Assembly (NCBI RefSeq): GCF_014638915.1
Contig: NZ_BMFQ01000003.1
Location: forward strand, 744,001-808,000
Length of the DNA: 64,000 nt
Direction: 5' to 3'
Source: Xanthomarina arctica
Lineage (GTDB): Bacteria; Bacteroidota; Bacteroidia; Flavobacteriales; Flavobacteriaceae
Shown piece after piece: positions 55,678 to 64,000 of the stretch. The position numbers were made by a program, and so were the translations under genes. Position 1 is the stretch's first letter, and each line of letters opens with the position of its first letter. The notes beneath the pieces were generated by a model, which saw only the letters and a program-made list of their open reading frames with translations, was not told where the DNA came from and made no database searches.

Positions 55678-56514
55678 ATGCAGTATTCAGTTAGTAGTTT
55701 ACAGTTTTTTCGTAACCTCTCTAGAAAATTTTATTTTTTAGTCTTATGTATTTCATTATTTTCATTTGAAAATATTTCTGCACAGTTTGATATTCCTAAA
55801 ATACCTGAAGAACAAACTAGTGTTTACGACTATGCATCATTACTATCTGCTTCAGAAAAAAGTAGTTTAGAACAAAAACTCATTAAATATTCTGATACGA
55901 CCTCAACACAAATTGTGGTTGCTATAATTCCAACAGCCAAAGGTGAAAACATTGGACTTTTATCTGCCAAATGGGCTCAAGAATGGGGTATTGGACAAGC
56001 AAAAGAAGACAATGGCGTGTTTGTTTTATTAGCCAGAGACGATAGACAGATTTGGATTTCGCCAGGTTATGGCGTCGAGCATAAATTAACTGCTGGTATT
56101 GTTGGTGAACTTACAAGAAACGTGATAATTCCTGAATTTAAAAAAGGAGATTATTATGAAGGTTTAAACAAAGGAACAGATGCTATTTTTCAAGTATTAA
56201 TGGGAGAATATCAAGGTTCCAGACAATCTACAGAGGATCCTGGATTTCCTGCAGGCTTAATTTTCTTCTTATTTATCATTTTTATTTTTATTTTAATTTC
56301 CATTTCTAAAAATCGAAAAGGAGGCTCTGGAGGCTCTGGAAACAACAAATCTGGAGGCTTTAGTATTCTTGATGCTATTATTCTAAGTAATATGGGTAGA
56401 GGTGGCTTTGGCGGTTCTTCTGGTGGTTTTGGTGGTTCTTCTGGTGGCGGTGGCTTTGGAGGCGGTTTTGGCGGCGGAGGTTTCTCTGGTGGTGGAGCTG
56501 GTGGAAGTTGGTAA
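55678..56514 (+). CDS. TPM-domain protein with signal peptide, membrane anchor and Gly-rich tail
   Basis: A 278-aa protein. Signal peptide about 1-36 (ending ISAQ), TPM domain about 45-180 (VYDYASLLSASEKSSLEQKL, TQIVVAIIPTAKGENIGLLSAKWAQEWGIGQ in parts, GYGVEHKLTAGIVGELTRN), one transmembrane helix about 192-210 (LIFFLFIIFIFILISIS), then a tail of Gly/Ser/Phe repeats (GGFGGSSGGFGGSSGGGGF) ending GGSW. The Gly-rich tail is a common feature of this family and probably faces the cytoplasm. Last gene of the operon. The start could also be a later Met. Confidence 0.9.
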   Translation: MQYSVSSLQFFRNLSRKFYFLVLCISLFSFENISAQFDIPKIPEEQTSVYDYASLLSASEKSSLEQKLIKYSDTTSTQIVVAIIPTAKGENIGLLSAKWAQEWGIGQAKEDNGVFVLLARDDRQIWISPGYGVEHKLTAGIVGELTRNVIIPEFKKGDYYEGLNKGTDAIFQVLMGEYQGSRQSTEDPGFPAGLIFFLFIIFIFILISISKNRKGGSGGSGNNKSGGFSILDAIILSNMGRGGFGGSSGGFGGSSGGGGFGGGFGGGGFSGGGAGGSW

Positions 56515-56683
56515 TACAGCACTAAAGTTTCGTGATATTTTATCAGATCATCCAACGTGAGAGAACTAAAAATCACCATATAAAGATTCCAAATAAAACT
56601 AAAATAAACTCTAAATAACATTCGTTTAAGAATTACAATCTGAGTTATTCAATTAATAATTTTATACCAGGTTTTCTAACAAA

Positions 56684-56714
56684 AAAAAGGTTCCACTTGA
56701 TGTAGAACCTTTTT
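56684..56714. terminator. Bidirectional terminator between the TPM operon and der
   Basis: AAAAAGGTTC (56684-56693) and GAACCTTTTT (56705-56714) form a 10-bp stem with an 11-nt loop and A/T tracts on both sides. Confidence 0.85.
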
Positions 56715-56733
56715 TATTTATAATAAGATATAA

Positions 56734-58041
56734 TTACTTTTTACGCATGTACACACTCACGGGAACACCGTTAAAATCGAATTGATCACGTAATTTATTT
56801 TCTAGAAAACGTTTATATGGATCTCTAACATATTGAGGTAAATTACAGAAAAAAGCAAACTGCGGTTGCGGTGTTGGCAACTGCATGATATACTTAATTT
56901 TTACATATTTCCCTTTATAAGCTGGTGGTGGATTGTGTTCTATAATTGGTAATAAAACCTCGTTCAACACGCTTGTTTTAATCTTCTTAGTTCTATTTTT
57001 ATAAACCTCAACGGCTGTTTCAATAGCTTTAAAAATACGTTGCTTAGTTAATACAGAAATAAAGACAATTGGCACATCTGTAAAAGGTTCCATTTCTCTT
57101 CTGATAACACGTTCATATTCTTTTATAGAATTGTTCCCTTTATCTTCAACAAGATCCCATTTATTTACAAGAATCACGATTCCTTTTCTGTTACGTTGCG
57201 CTAGCCAAAAGATATTTTGTACTTGCCCATCAAAACCACGAGTAGCATCCATAACTATCAAACACACATCGCAATGCTCGATTGCACGTACACTTCTCAT
57301 AACAGAATAGAACTCTAAGTCGTCTTTAACTTTGGCTTTTCGTCTAATTCCAGCGGTATCCACTAAATTAAACTCAAAACCAAAACGGTTAAATTTGGTA
57401 TCTATAGAATCTCTAGTTGTTCCAGCAATATCTGTAACTATATATCTATCTTCCCCAATAAGGGCATTGATAAAAGAGGATTTTCCAGCATTTGGTCTTC
57501 CAACAACTGCAAATCTTGGTAGCTCATCTTCTTCAACTTCCTCCTTTAAAGGAAAAGTTTCAACAATGGCATCTAATAAATCTCCTGTCCCACTTCCATT
57601 AATACTTGCAATGGTAAAGTACTCGCCTAAACCTAAAGAATAAAATTCTACGGCATCTTGAGCTCTTTTAGCATTATCAACTTTATTAACTACTAAAAAA
57701 ACTGGTTTTTTAATTTTTCGAAGCAAAGTCGCTACATCTTCATCCATTCCTGTCACACCAGATTCCACATCTACCATGAAAATAATAGCATCGGCCTCAT
57801 CAATAGCTAATTCAACTTGCTTATCAATTTCAGCTTCAAAAATATCGTCGCTTCCTTTTACATATCCCCCTGTGTCGATTAAAGAAAATTCTTTTCCATT
57901 CCAATCGCTTTTACCGTAATGTCTATCTCTGGTTACCCCACTTGCAGCATCAACAATCGCTTCTCTTCGTTGTATTAAACGATTAAAAAAAGTCGATTTC
58001 CCAACATTTGGCCTTCCTACTATAGCAACTATGTTACTCAT
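56734..58041 (-). CDS. der: Ribosome-associated GTPase Der (EngA)
   Basis: Double-GTPase needed for 50S ribosome assembly. The 435-aa protein has two G domains: G1 [12 protein letters not shown] (about 8-19) with DTGG and NKVD, and a second G1 [12 protein letters not shown] (about 181-192) with DTAGIRRK and NKWD. A C-terminal KH-like domain ends [18 protein letters not shown]. Start and length match the family. A second assembly GTPase gene (era) lies 0.8 kb away on the same strand with an unrelated plus-strand gene between. Confidence 0.98.
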   Translation of the reverse strand: MSNIVAIVGRPNVGKSTFFNRLIQRREAIVDAASGVTRDRHYGKSDWNGKEFSLIDTGGYVKGSDDIFEAEIDKQVELAIDEADAIIFMVDVESGVTGMDEDVATLLRKIKKPVFLVVNKVDNAKRAQDAVEFYSLGLGEYFTIASINGSGTGDLLDAIVETFPLKEEVEEDELPRFAVVGRPNAGKSSFINALIGEDRYIVTDIAGTTRDSIDTKFNRFGFEFNLVDTAGIRRKAKVKDDLEFYSVMRSVRAIEHCDVCLIVMDATRGFDGQVQNIFWLAQRNRKGIVILVNKWDLVEDKGNNSIKEYERVIRREMEPFTDVPIVFISVLTKQRIFKAIETAVEVYKNRTKKIKTSVLNEVLLPIIEHNPPPAYKGKYVKIKYIMQLPTPQPQFAFFCNLPQYVRDPYKRFLENKLRDQFDFNGVPVSVYMRKK

Positions 58042-58261
58042 TTTAAATAATTTTGATGCAAATATAATGATATGCTAAGTATTAAATTGTATTTTGTTTG
58101 CTTCAAAAAAATAAATATGTGAATGAGATATAATTTGCAACATTTATTAAACGATTTAATTGACTTTATAGTTATACCTTCTGAATTCAAAAACTTCGTA
58201 AAACGTTGAGTGTATTTATAGGCTTACCAACTTAGAAACATTGATTAATTTAAAAATTTAT

Positions 58262-58765
58262 ATGTCCAACTCCTCAACACTCAATGAAGTGGTTCTAAGA
58301 CCACGTTTTAAATTTGAAAGACCCCAAAATAATGAAGATTTATTGAGCTTATTTGATAAAGCTAAAAAAGACCAAAACCACTTTATAGTGTCGCGAATTG
58401 ACAATCACGTGTTTATTAAATTACCAAAACACAAACAGCATTTTTGGTCTCCACAATTACATTTAGAAATTGAAGAAATAGACTCTAACAACAGTTTATT
58501 ACGTGGGTTATTTGGACCAAACCCAACTGTTTGGACCATGTTTATGTTTTTTCATTTTATTGTTGGTGGCCTTTTTCTTGGATTTGGCGTTTGGGGATAC
58601 ACCAATTGGGCTTTAAAAACAAGTTATGCTGTACAATTAAGTGTCATGTTTCTTATGATTCTTATTTGGGTTGCTTTGTATGTTATTGGCCAGATGGGAA
58701 AAAAGACAGGCAAAGACGGCATGCATTTATTACATGGGTTTATGAAAGACACCTTAAGAGATTAG
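58262..58765 (+). CDS. Small membrane protein, two transmembrane helices
   Basis: I do not recognise a named family. The product starting at the ATG 58262 (MSNSSTLNEVVLRP) is 167 aa. A soluble N-terminal part (about 1-90) reads RFKFERPQNNEDLLSLF and KHKQHFWSPQLHLEIEE. Two membrane helices follow (about 98-120, FMFFHFIVGGLFLGFGVWG, and 130-152, LSVMFLMILIWVALYVIGQ), then a basic tail. The frame extends upstream to a TTG at 58241, but the ATG is preferred. Similar proteins occur in Flavobacteria next to era. Function unknown. Confidence 0.75.
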   Translation: MSNSSTLNEVVLRPRFKFERPQNNEDLLSLFDKAKKDQNHFIVSRIDNHVFIKLPKHKQHFWSPQLHLEIEEIDSNNSLLRGLFGPNPTVWTMFMFFHFIVGGLFLGFGVWGYTNWALKTSYAVQLSVMFLMILIWVALYVIGQMGKKTGKDGMHLLHGFMKDTLRD

Positions 58766-58805
58766 ATTTAAGGTATAAATCAATATTCCGAATTTCAATG
58801 TTCAG

Positions 58806-58840
58806 TTCCAAAACACTTCACACCTAATACCTCACACCTT
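58806..58840. repeat. Orphan CACACCTAATACCTCACACC repeat
   Basis: CACACCTAATACCTCACACC resembles the arms of four-helix-bundle element 2 (GGTATGAGGTGTGAGG in the other orientation), but there is no such gene here. It lies between the membrane protein gene and era. Confidence 0.6.
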
Positions 58841-58846
58841 TTTATA

Positions 58847-59725
58847 CTAATTGTAACCAAAACGTTTTAACTGCTTTTGGTCGTTTCTCCAGTTTTTATT
58901 GACTTTTACATAAAGTTCTAAATGGACTTGTTTACCAAAGAATTTCTCTAAATCTTTTCTAGCTTCAACACCAACACGTTTTAGTGCAGAACCTTTATGT
59001 CCAATAATAATTCCTTTTTGGGTTTCGCGTTCTACCATAATTACCGAACGCATTCTAATAATTTCTTCTTCCTCAAAAAATTCTTCGGTATCAATTTCTA
59101 CAGAATAAGGGATTTCCTTTTTGTAGTGTATTAATATTTTCTCTCGGATCGTTTCGTTTACAAAAAACCGTTCTGGTTTATCTGTTAATTGATCTTTAGG
59201 GTAAAATGGAGGTGAGTCTGGAAGTAACTCAATAATTCTATTAAAAACTTCTTTTACTTGAAACCCTTCTAAAGCCGAAATAGCATATATTTCTGCATTT
59301 GGCACTTTTGCAGCCCAACTTTGCACTTGCTCTTCAAGCTGGTCTTGATCGGATTTATCAATTTTATTTAGGAGTAATAAAACCGGAATTTTAGAACTGG
59401 TTATCTTATTAAAAAAAGCTTCGTCTTTTAATTCCTTCTCGCCAATTTCAACCATGTATATTAGCACATCAGCATCATCGAAAGCCGATTTAACAAAACC
59501 CATCATCGATTCTTGCAACTGATAAGCTGGTTTAATAATCCCAGGTGTATCAGATAATATCATCTGAAAATCTTCACCATTAACTATTCCCAAGATTCTA
59601 TGTCTGGTTGTCTGTGCTTTGGAGGTGATAATTGATAGCTTTTCACCAACAAAAGCGTTCATTAATGTCGATTTTCCAACGTTTGGATTTCCTATAATAT
59701 TTACAAAACCTGCTTTATGCATCAT
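58847..59725 (-). CDS. era: GTPase Era
   Basis: Binds 16S rRNA and GTP during 30S maturation. The 292-aa protein shows G1 GNPNVGKSTLMN (about 12-23), the switch sequence QTTRHRILG, DTPGI and NKID, and a C-terminal KH domain with RFFVNETIREKILIHYKKEIPYSVE-type sequence and GHKGSALKRVGVEARKDLEKFF. Met2 (MHKAGFVNIIG) is an equivalent start. It is separated from der by the 167-aa membrane protein gene on the other strand. Confidence 0.97.
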   Translation of the reverse strand: MMHKAGFVNIIGNPNVGKSTLMNAFVGEKLSIITSKAQTTRHRILGIVNGEDFQMILSDTPGIIKPAYQLQESMMGFVKSAFDDADVLIYMVEIGEKELKDEAFFNKITSSKIPVLLLLNKIDKSDQDQLEEQVQSWAAKVPNAEIYAISALEGFQVKEVFNRIIELLPDSPPFYPKDQLTDKPERFFVNETIREKILIHYKKEIPYSVEIDTEEFFEEEEIIRMRSVIMVERETQKGIIIGHKGSALKRVGVEARKDLEKFFGKQVHLELYVKVNKNWRNDQKQLKRFGYN

Positions 59726-59930
59726 GATAATTTAATATGGCAAAGATAGTTTTAAAAATTTTAAACATTCTATTATCTAAGCAAGTAATCTATATTGAAG
59801 CATCGAAGCCTTCTTTTTGCATTAATTAGCTCTTTTAAGTTTCGCAACTTTTTAATTAATTAAGTTTATTGTTTATTTTTTTTAATACTTTAGTCCTAGA
59901 ATTCAAAACCTTAATTTAAGCGCTATTTAA

Positions 59931-60617
59931 GTGACGAACAAATCAATTTTATTACTTTTTTTTGTTGCATGCATTGGCTTTATGCCTACTTTAACTTTTG
60001 CACAAGACACTAAATTAGACTCTACAGATTACGGTAATCAAACTCCTTTTAGAAAAGGTAGATGGCTAACAGGACTTTCTGGGGCTATTGGCTCTGGGTC
60101 TTTTGAAAACACAAAAACCGATAATAAATCCATAAGCAATTGGTACCGATTTGAAATTGCCACAGGAACATTTCTAATAGACCGCTTAAACTTAGGCTTA
60201 TCGGTCAACATGGAACGTAGCAATGAGGAAAATGAAAATGAAGAAAACACCTCCGAAACATTTTTTGTAGGCCCTAAAGGAACTTACTATTTGTCTCCCA
60301 GCAGTATTGGCTCCGTGTTTTTTAGTTTATCTCCAGGTTACGCGCTATATAGAGAAACCCTGGGAGGTCTGGAAGATGAAATTTACGTTGAAAATATAAA
60401 TAAGGGCGGTGGATTTGGTTTTCTTTCTACGTTTGGTTTTTCTTATGTGATTCAAGATCGAATTGTTTTTGATTTAGGTCTTAATTACAATGTGTATTGG
60501 CTAAATTTAAATCAAGGAACTAGCGTTAATCAAAATTCAAACAATGTGACTTACGAACTAAGTAACATTTCTTTTTCTTTTGGTTTTAAAATATTAATAG
60601 ACTCGAAACCTCTATAA
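59931..60617 (+). CDS. Outer-membrane beta-barrel-like protein
   Basis: A 228-aa secreted protein with a signal peptide (residues 1-25, ending TFAQ) starting at GTG 59931; no in-frame ATG lies before the signal sequence. The body alternates aromatic/hydrophobic and polar residues typical of an 8-strand outer-membrane barrel (GRWLTGLSGAIGSGSFE, WYRFEIATGTFLIDRLNLGL, FFVGPKGTYYL, IVFDLGLNYNVYWL) and ends FSFGFKIL. The stop overlaps the next gene's ATG (TAATG), so the two are coexpressed. Function unknown. Confidence 0.8.
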   Translation: MTNKSILLLFFVACIGFMPTLTFAQDTKLDSTDYGNQTPFRKGRWLTGLSGAIGSGSFENTKTDNKSISNWYRFEIATGTFLIDRLNLGLSVNMERSNEENENEENTSETFFVGPKGTYYLSPSSIGSVFFSLSPGYALYRETLGGLEDEIYVENINKGGGFGFLSTFGFSYVIQDRIVFDLGLNYNVYWLNLNQGTSVNQNSNNVTYELSNISFSFGFKILIDSKPL

Positions 60618-61729
60618 TGAAAAAACTAATTCTCCTCATATTAATTAGTCTCTTTCTAATACCTGACAGTTATAGTCAGACCAAGGAAGACGTTATAAAA
60701 TCTGATACTCTTAATAAGGGTAAGAAATTTCAGTTTGTGGCTATTCCCATTATTTTTTATACCCCAGAAACAAGTTTTGGATTTGGTGCTGGCGCGCAAA
60801 TATTTTTATTAAAAGAGAAAAATATATATAACGACCGCGTCTCAAATATTTTTGTAGACTTTATTATGACATCTAATAAGCAATTTATTGTTGATGTGAT
60901 TCCTCAAATTTATTTTGGTCAAGGTAATTATTTTCTTGACATGAGTTTTAAGTGGAAGATTTTTCCGAATAACTTTTGGGGAATTGGTAATACCACTCCA
61001 AACAGCAATGAGGAATCTTATGATATGACCTCTTACATTACAAAAGTAAGTTTTCTAAAAAGGTTGCCTCCCGATTTAAATTTTGGCTTCGAATACATTT
61101 ATGAAAATCACGATGTTACAAAGGTTCAAGAAGGTGGTCTTTTAGCTTCCGGAGAAATTCCTGGTAGCGATGGTGCCATAATAAGTGGTTTTGGTGCCAT
61201 TTTTAATTTAGATTCTAGAAATAATGTGGGATCACCTACTGCGGGACATTTACTTAAAATAAATGCCCAATTTTCAAGTGAACTTTTTGGAGCCACTCAG
61301 AATTATAACAAGTTTATTGCCGATTTACGCACCTACCAGAAAATAAGCAAACATAGTATTGTTGCCCTTCAACTTTATTACGAAGGAAATTATGGCACGG
61401 CTCCGTTTCAAGGGTTGGCTTGGTATGGTGGAGGCAATAGAGCACGGGGCTATTACCAAGGTCGTTTTATAGATAACAGTCTATATCTCTTTCAGGCAGA
61501 ATATAGATATCGCTTTAAACCAAGATGGGCATTAGCTGGGTTTGGTCTTTTTGGAAAAGTAGCAAGCGATTTTAAAGAACTCGCTAATTTTAACGAACTA
61601 AAACCTAGTGCCGGCGGAGGTTTAAGATATAAGATTTTAAAGACTCAGGATACTTGGGTAAGACTCGATGCGGCTATTGGGATTGATGGCAGTAGTGGTA
61701 TTTATTTTGGTGTGAATGAAGCATTTTAG
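60617..61729 (+). CDS. BamA/Omp85-superfamily outer-membrane barrel protein
   Basis: A 370-aa protein with a signal peptide (about 1-20, ending DSYS) and no POTRA domains. The body is the 16-strand Omp85-type barrel: the conserved loop motif appears as NRARGYYQGRFID (about 275-287, the VRGY/F signature), preceded by TAPFQGLAWYGGG. The chain ends in phenylalanine (YFGVNEAF), as barrel signals do. It may be a short surface-antigen relative involved in lipid or protein insertion; substrate unknown. Coupled to the upstream barrel gene. Confidence 0.85.
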   Translation: MKKLILLILISLFLIPDSYSQTKEDVIKSDTLNKGKKFQFVAIPIIFYTPETSFGFGAGAQIFLLKEKNIYNDRVSNIFVDFIMTSNKQFIVDVIPQIYFGQGNYFLDMSFKWKIFPNNFWGIGNTTPNSNEESYDMTSYITKVSFLKRLPPDLNFGFEYIYENHDVTKVQEGGLLASGEIPGSDGAIISGFGAIFNLDSRNNVGSPTAGHLLKINAQFSSELFGATQNYNKFIADLRTYQKISKHSIVALQLYYEGNYGTAPFQGLAWYGGGNRARGYYQGRFIDNSLYLFQAEYRYRFKPRWALAGFGLFGKVASDFKELANFNELKPSAGGGLRYKILKTQDTWVRLDAAIGIDGSSGIYFGVNEAF

Positions 61730-61869
61730 AAAAGTATTTATTTTTTTGTTTAACTTTAAGTAAAGCTCAATACTAAATTTGAGAATATGAGAACCCGAAA
61801 ATTTAGCGATTTGAAAGTCTATTAGTCATATTCTAAAACGTTAGCCATTTAAACGCTTTCAAAATTTAT

Positions 61870-62985
61870 ATGAAAAGAACCTTAGTTAAGTTTAGAAATA
61901 GTGCCTTTCGAAATTATATTAGAAAGCACGGAAAGTATGCTCCCCTTATTTTTTTTATAGGAGGGTTTATTTTCGATACATTAACACTTGGTCGCATTGA
62001 TCGCTTGTATGATTTAATTGTCTTGTGCTTACACATGAGCCTATTGACTATCACACTTTTTCTCTATAATTTAGCTGATGACGGGAAGTGGAAAAATACC
62101 TTTCTTGAGCGCTATCAGACATATTTCCCTTTAGCCATTCAGTTTTTCTTTGGTGGACTCTCAAGTGCATTTGTTATTTATTTCTCAAGAAGTGTTTCTT
62201 TATCAAGAACCTTTTCATTCTTTATCATCCTACTTGCATTACTTTTCGCAAACGAGTTTCTTAAAAAAAGAATCTCAAATAAATACTTACAATTTAGTGT
62301 CTATTTCTTTATAAGCTTCACATTTTTCACTTTCATAATCCCAGTATTCATTAAATTAATGAATACGAATGTTTTTATTATTTCAGGATTAATTAGTTTA
62401 ATTTTTACGCTTATATTAATAACTATCATTTATAATTTAAGTCCAAGTACGCGTGCTGAAATTCGTATTGGAAAACTTTTGGGTTTGGTATTTTCAATAT
62501 ACGCAATCATTAATTTATTTTATTTTTTCAAACTCATTCCGCCTGTCCCACTTGCTTTAGAGAATGGCATCGTTGCTCACAATATTAAAGTGGAAAACAA
62601 TAATTATATTATCACGTATGAAAGGGATGAATGGTATGTGTTTTGGAGAAAGCATAGATTAAAATACCTTTACGAACCAGGTGAAAATGTTTATGTTTTT
62701 GCATCCATATTTGCTCCTACCGACATAGAGAAATCAATTTTTCATCGTTGGGAATGGTACAACGATGAAACAGAAGAATGGGAAATTGTAGAGGATATAG
62801 GCTATGAAATTTCGGGTGGCAGAAATGGAGGTTTTCGTGGCCATACATTCAAAAGTAATGTAAAGGAAGGTTTATGGAAGGTAGAAGTGATAACTGAAGA
62901 AGAATTAGTAATAGGTGTCATTGACTTTGAAATTATTGTCAACAATTCCCTTAATCCTGTTAGGGTAATTGACAAAAAATTCTGA
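61870..62985 (+). CDS. Multi-spanning membrane protein with DUF2914 domain
   Basis: A 371-aa protein. The N-terminal 230 residues carry about six hydrophobic helices (YAPLIFFIGGFIFDTLTLG, LHMSLLTITLFLYNLADDG, FPLAIQFFFGGLSSAFVIYF and others). The C-terminal part (about 235-365) is a DUF2914-like beta domain with FHRWEWYNDETEEWEIVED, YEISGGRNGGFRGHTFKSN and GLWKVEVITEEELVIGVIDF. DUF2914 occurs in envelope proteins of unknown role. A Trp-rich loop (DEWYVFWRKHRLKYLYEPG) is notable. Probably in the cytoplasmic membrane with the beta domain in the periplasm. Confidence 0.85.
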   Translation: MKRTLVKFRNSAFRNYIRKHGKYAPLIFFIGGFIFDTLTLGRIDRLYDLIVLCLHMSLLTITLFLYNLADDGKWKNTFLERYQTYFPLAIQFFFGGLSSAFVIYFSRSVSLSRTFSFFIILLALLFANEFLKKRISNKYLQFSVYFFISFTFFTFIIPVFIKLMNTNVFIISGLISLIFTLILITIIYNLSPSTRAEIRIGKLLGLVFSIYAIINLFYFFKLIPPVPLALENGIVAHNIKVENNNYIITYERDEWYVFWRKHRLKYLYEPGENVYVFASIFAPTDIEKSIFHRWEWYNDETEEWEIVEDIGYEISGGRNGGFRGHTFKSNVKEGLWKVEVITEEELVIGVIDFEIIVNNSLNPVRVIDKKF

Positions 62986-63142
62986 CATAAAAAAGGCTAC
63001 CTCAAAAGGAACACCTACTTATTAATTAAGCCTTAAAATTGAAATTGAAAGATAGGCATTGATCAGTTTTATATAATTCTGATTAATTAGCTTAGAAAAT
63101 AATATTAAATTTGAATATATAAAAAATTATAATCTAATAAAA

Positions 63143-64000
63143 ATGAAAAAGTTAGCACTAAGTCTATTAGCATTTTTGGCTATTTTAGCCCACGTTTTTT
63201 CGCAAGAAATTCTTTGGCCAAAAGAGTTATCCCAAGGAGACTCCACATTATCCGCTTACCAACCACAAGTTGAAAGTTGGGACAATCATGAGATTTTAGA
63301 TTTTAGAATGGCATTTAAACTTTCACCTTCTGGTGGAAAAGATATTGTTGGTGTCGTTTATTTAAATGCAGCAACCGATGTCAATACAATAACTCACGAA
63401 GTTTTAATAAAAGACATGCAATTTATTAAGGCAGATTTCCCTTCAATGAGCGCAGATTCTGTTCAAATAATGTCTAAAGTGGTACGTGAATTTATGACCC
63501 CTGATAAAACCTTAAACATTTCTTTAGAACAAATTGTTGCGAGCACCCCTAAAACAGCGCCAAAGAAAACTGTTGATGTAAATAATACACCTCCAGTTAT
63601 TTTATACAGTTATAAGCCTACGGTTTTACTTCAATTAGACGGAGAAGCTGTAAAATCGCCTGTAACCTCATCTAATAAAACATTAGAGTATGTTATAAAT
63701 TCTAATTTTCCTTTATTTTTTGATTCTACAAGTTCCTCATATTTTGTTTATGATGGTTTAGAATGGCAAAAAAGCTCCGCTGTTAATGGCCCGTGGACAT
63801 TCACTAATAACTTACCAAACTCTTTAGACACACTTTCAAACAATTCAAACTGGTCACATCTAAAAGATGCCCTTCCTCCTGTTTCTAAAGCGAATAAAAA
63901 AATACCTCAAATTTTTTACTCAGATAAAACGGCTGTCCTTATTTTATTTGAAGGCACTCCGGTTTATTCAGAAATTCAGGAAACCACTTTAAAATATGCT
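63143..64000 (+). CDS. Secreted protein with internal repeats, 3' end cut by window edge
   Basis: An open frame of 286 codons from the ATG at 63143 to the window edge. A signal peptide is present (MKKLALSLLAFLAILAHVFSQ). The mature part shows two related units: PPVILYSYKPTVLLQLDGEA then LEYVINSNFPLFFDSTSSSY (from about residue 150), and KIPQIFYSDKTAVLILFEGT then PVYSEIQETTLKYA (from about residue 253). Between them is FVYDGLEWQKSSAVNGPWTF. I do not recognise the family with certainty. Secretion or surface location is inferred. Confidence 0.8.
   Translation, partial: MKKLALSLLAFLAILAHVFSQEILWPKELSQGDSTLSAYQPQVESWDNHEILDFRMAFKLSPSGGKDIVGVVYLNAATDVNTITHEVLIKDMQFIKADFPSMSADSVQIMSKVVREFMTPDKTLNISLEQIVASTPKTAPKKTVDVNNTPPVILYSYKPTVLLQLDGEAVKSPVTSSNKTLEYVINSNFPLFFDSTSSSYFVYDGLEWQKSSAVNGPWTFTNNLPNSLDTLSNNSNWSHLKDALPPVSKANKKIPQIFYSDKTAVLILFEGTPVYSEIQETTLKYA

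Noticed and set aside
56211-56621. 136-codon proline-rich minus-strand frame
   Set aside because: Antisense to the glycine-rich tail of the TPM protein; Gly codons read backwards give Pro.
58531-58827. 98-codon plus-strand frame overlapping the two-helix membrane protein
   Set aside because: Alternative frame of a better supported gene; its end is made of the CACACCT repeat.
1-64000. tRNA, rRNA or other well-known structured RNA genes
   Set aside because: No cloverleaf, rRNA or riboswitch-like conserved core was recognised in the intergenic stretches by eye; a covariance-model scan would be needed to exclude them fully.

Overview
The window is a low-GC, gene-dense stretch of a Bacteroidetes chromosome, almost certainly from a (probably marine) member of the Flavobacteriaceae. 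Evidence: long secreted proteins with type IX secretion (Por) C-terminal sorting domains and GEVED modules, lipoproteins with short MKK-type signals, promoter candidates of the Bacteroidetes form TAnnTTTG, and Flavobacteria-typical families (GSCFA protein, alpha/beta-fused E1 dehydrogenase, M23-MerR-LemA-TPM order). The genus cannot be fixed from the sequence. No rRNA, tRNA, CRISPR array, prophage or classical transposase was seen.

Layout. 0-8 kb: edge-truncated DUF389 membrane protein, GDP-mannose pyrophosphorylase, SprT-like protein, diheme FnIII lipoprotein, LTxxQ-like protein, hemL, glucosaminidase-LysM lipoprotein, ACC-deaminase-like PLP enzyme. 8-19 kb: two giant secreted T9SS proteins with almost identical 3' ends, separated and followed by intergenic DNA rich in short tandem repeats. 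19-24 kb: a small DUF5522-type gene (50 aa), urocanate hydratase, DUF4136 lipoprotein, small envelope proteins and a cold-shock protein. 24-26 kb: an unknown 174-aa gene convergent with a C5 cytosine DNA methyltransferase. 26-31 kb: branched-chain 2-oxoacid dehydrogenase E2, ilvE and fused E1, all on the minus strand.

31-46.5 kb is a minus-strand phenylacetate (paa) catabolic cluster: TetR regulator, paaE, paaA, paaB, paaC, paaD, paaG, paaH, paaI, paaJ, paaZ, an enoyl-CoA hydratase (paaF candidate) and paaY. PaaABCE epoxidise phenylacetyl-CoA, PaaG isomerises the epoxide to the oxepin, PaaZ opens and oxidises the ring, and PaaF/H/J complete beta-oxidation to acetyl-CoA and succinyl-CoA. No phenylacetate-CoA ligase (paaK) is present. 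Two related palindromes (TAACnCTTGTTA core), one before paaE and one before the TetR gene, look like its operators.

46.5-64 kb: two rhodaneses, DUF4230 protein, lipoprotein, GSCFA protein, alaS, M23 peptidase-MerR-LemA-TPM-TPM operon, der, era, an outer-membrane protein pair including an Omp85-type barrel, a DUF2914 membrane protein and an edge-truncated secreted protein.

The most unusual aspect is small mobile-looking DNA in the paa/BCKDH region. Three S23/IVS-type four-helix-bundle genes lie between paa genes, each bracketed by degenerate inverted arms. A GIY-YIG nuclease gene is bracketed by two inverted REP-like palindromes and abuts a perfect 46-bp palindrome that duplicates the end of paaZ. 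REP-like palindromes and other short repeats occupy many intergenic gaps, and several are read through in frame inside enzyme genes (E1, E2, PaaH, PaaA, possibly GSCFA) or have remodelled gene ends (PaaZ, PaaH, PaaI, VOC protein). This suggests a population of tiny elements that enter operons without breaking them.
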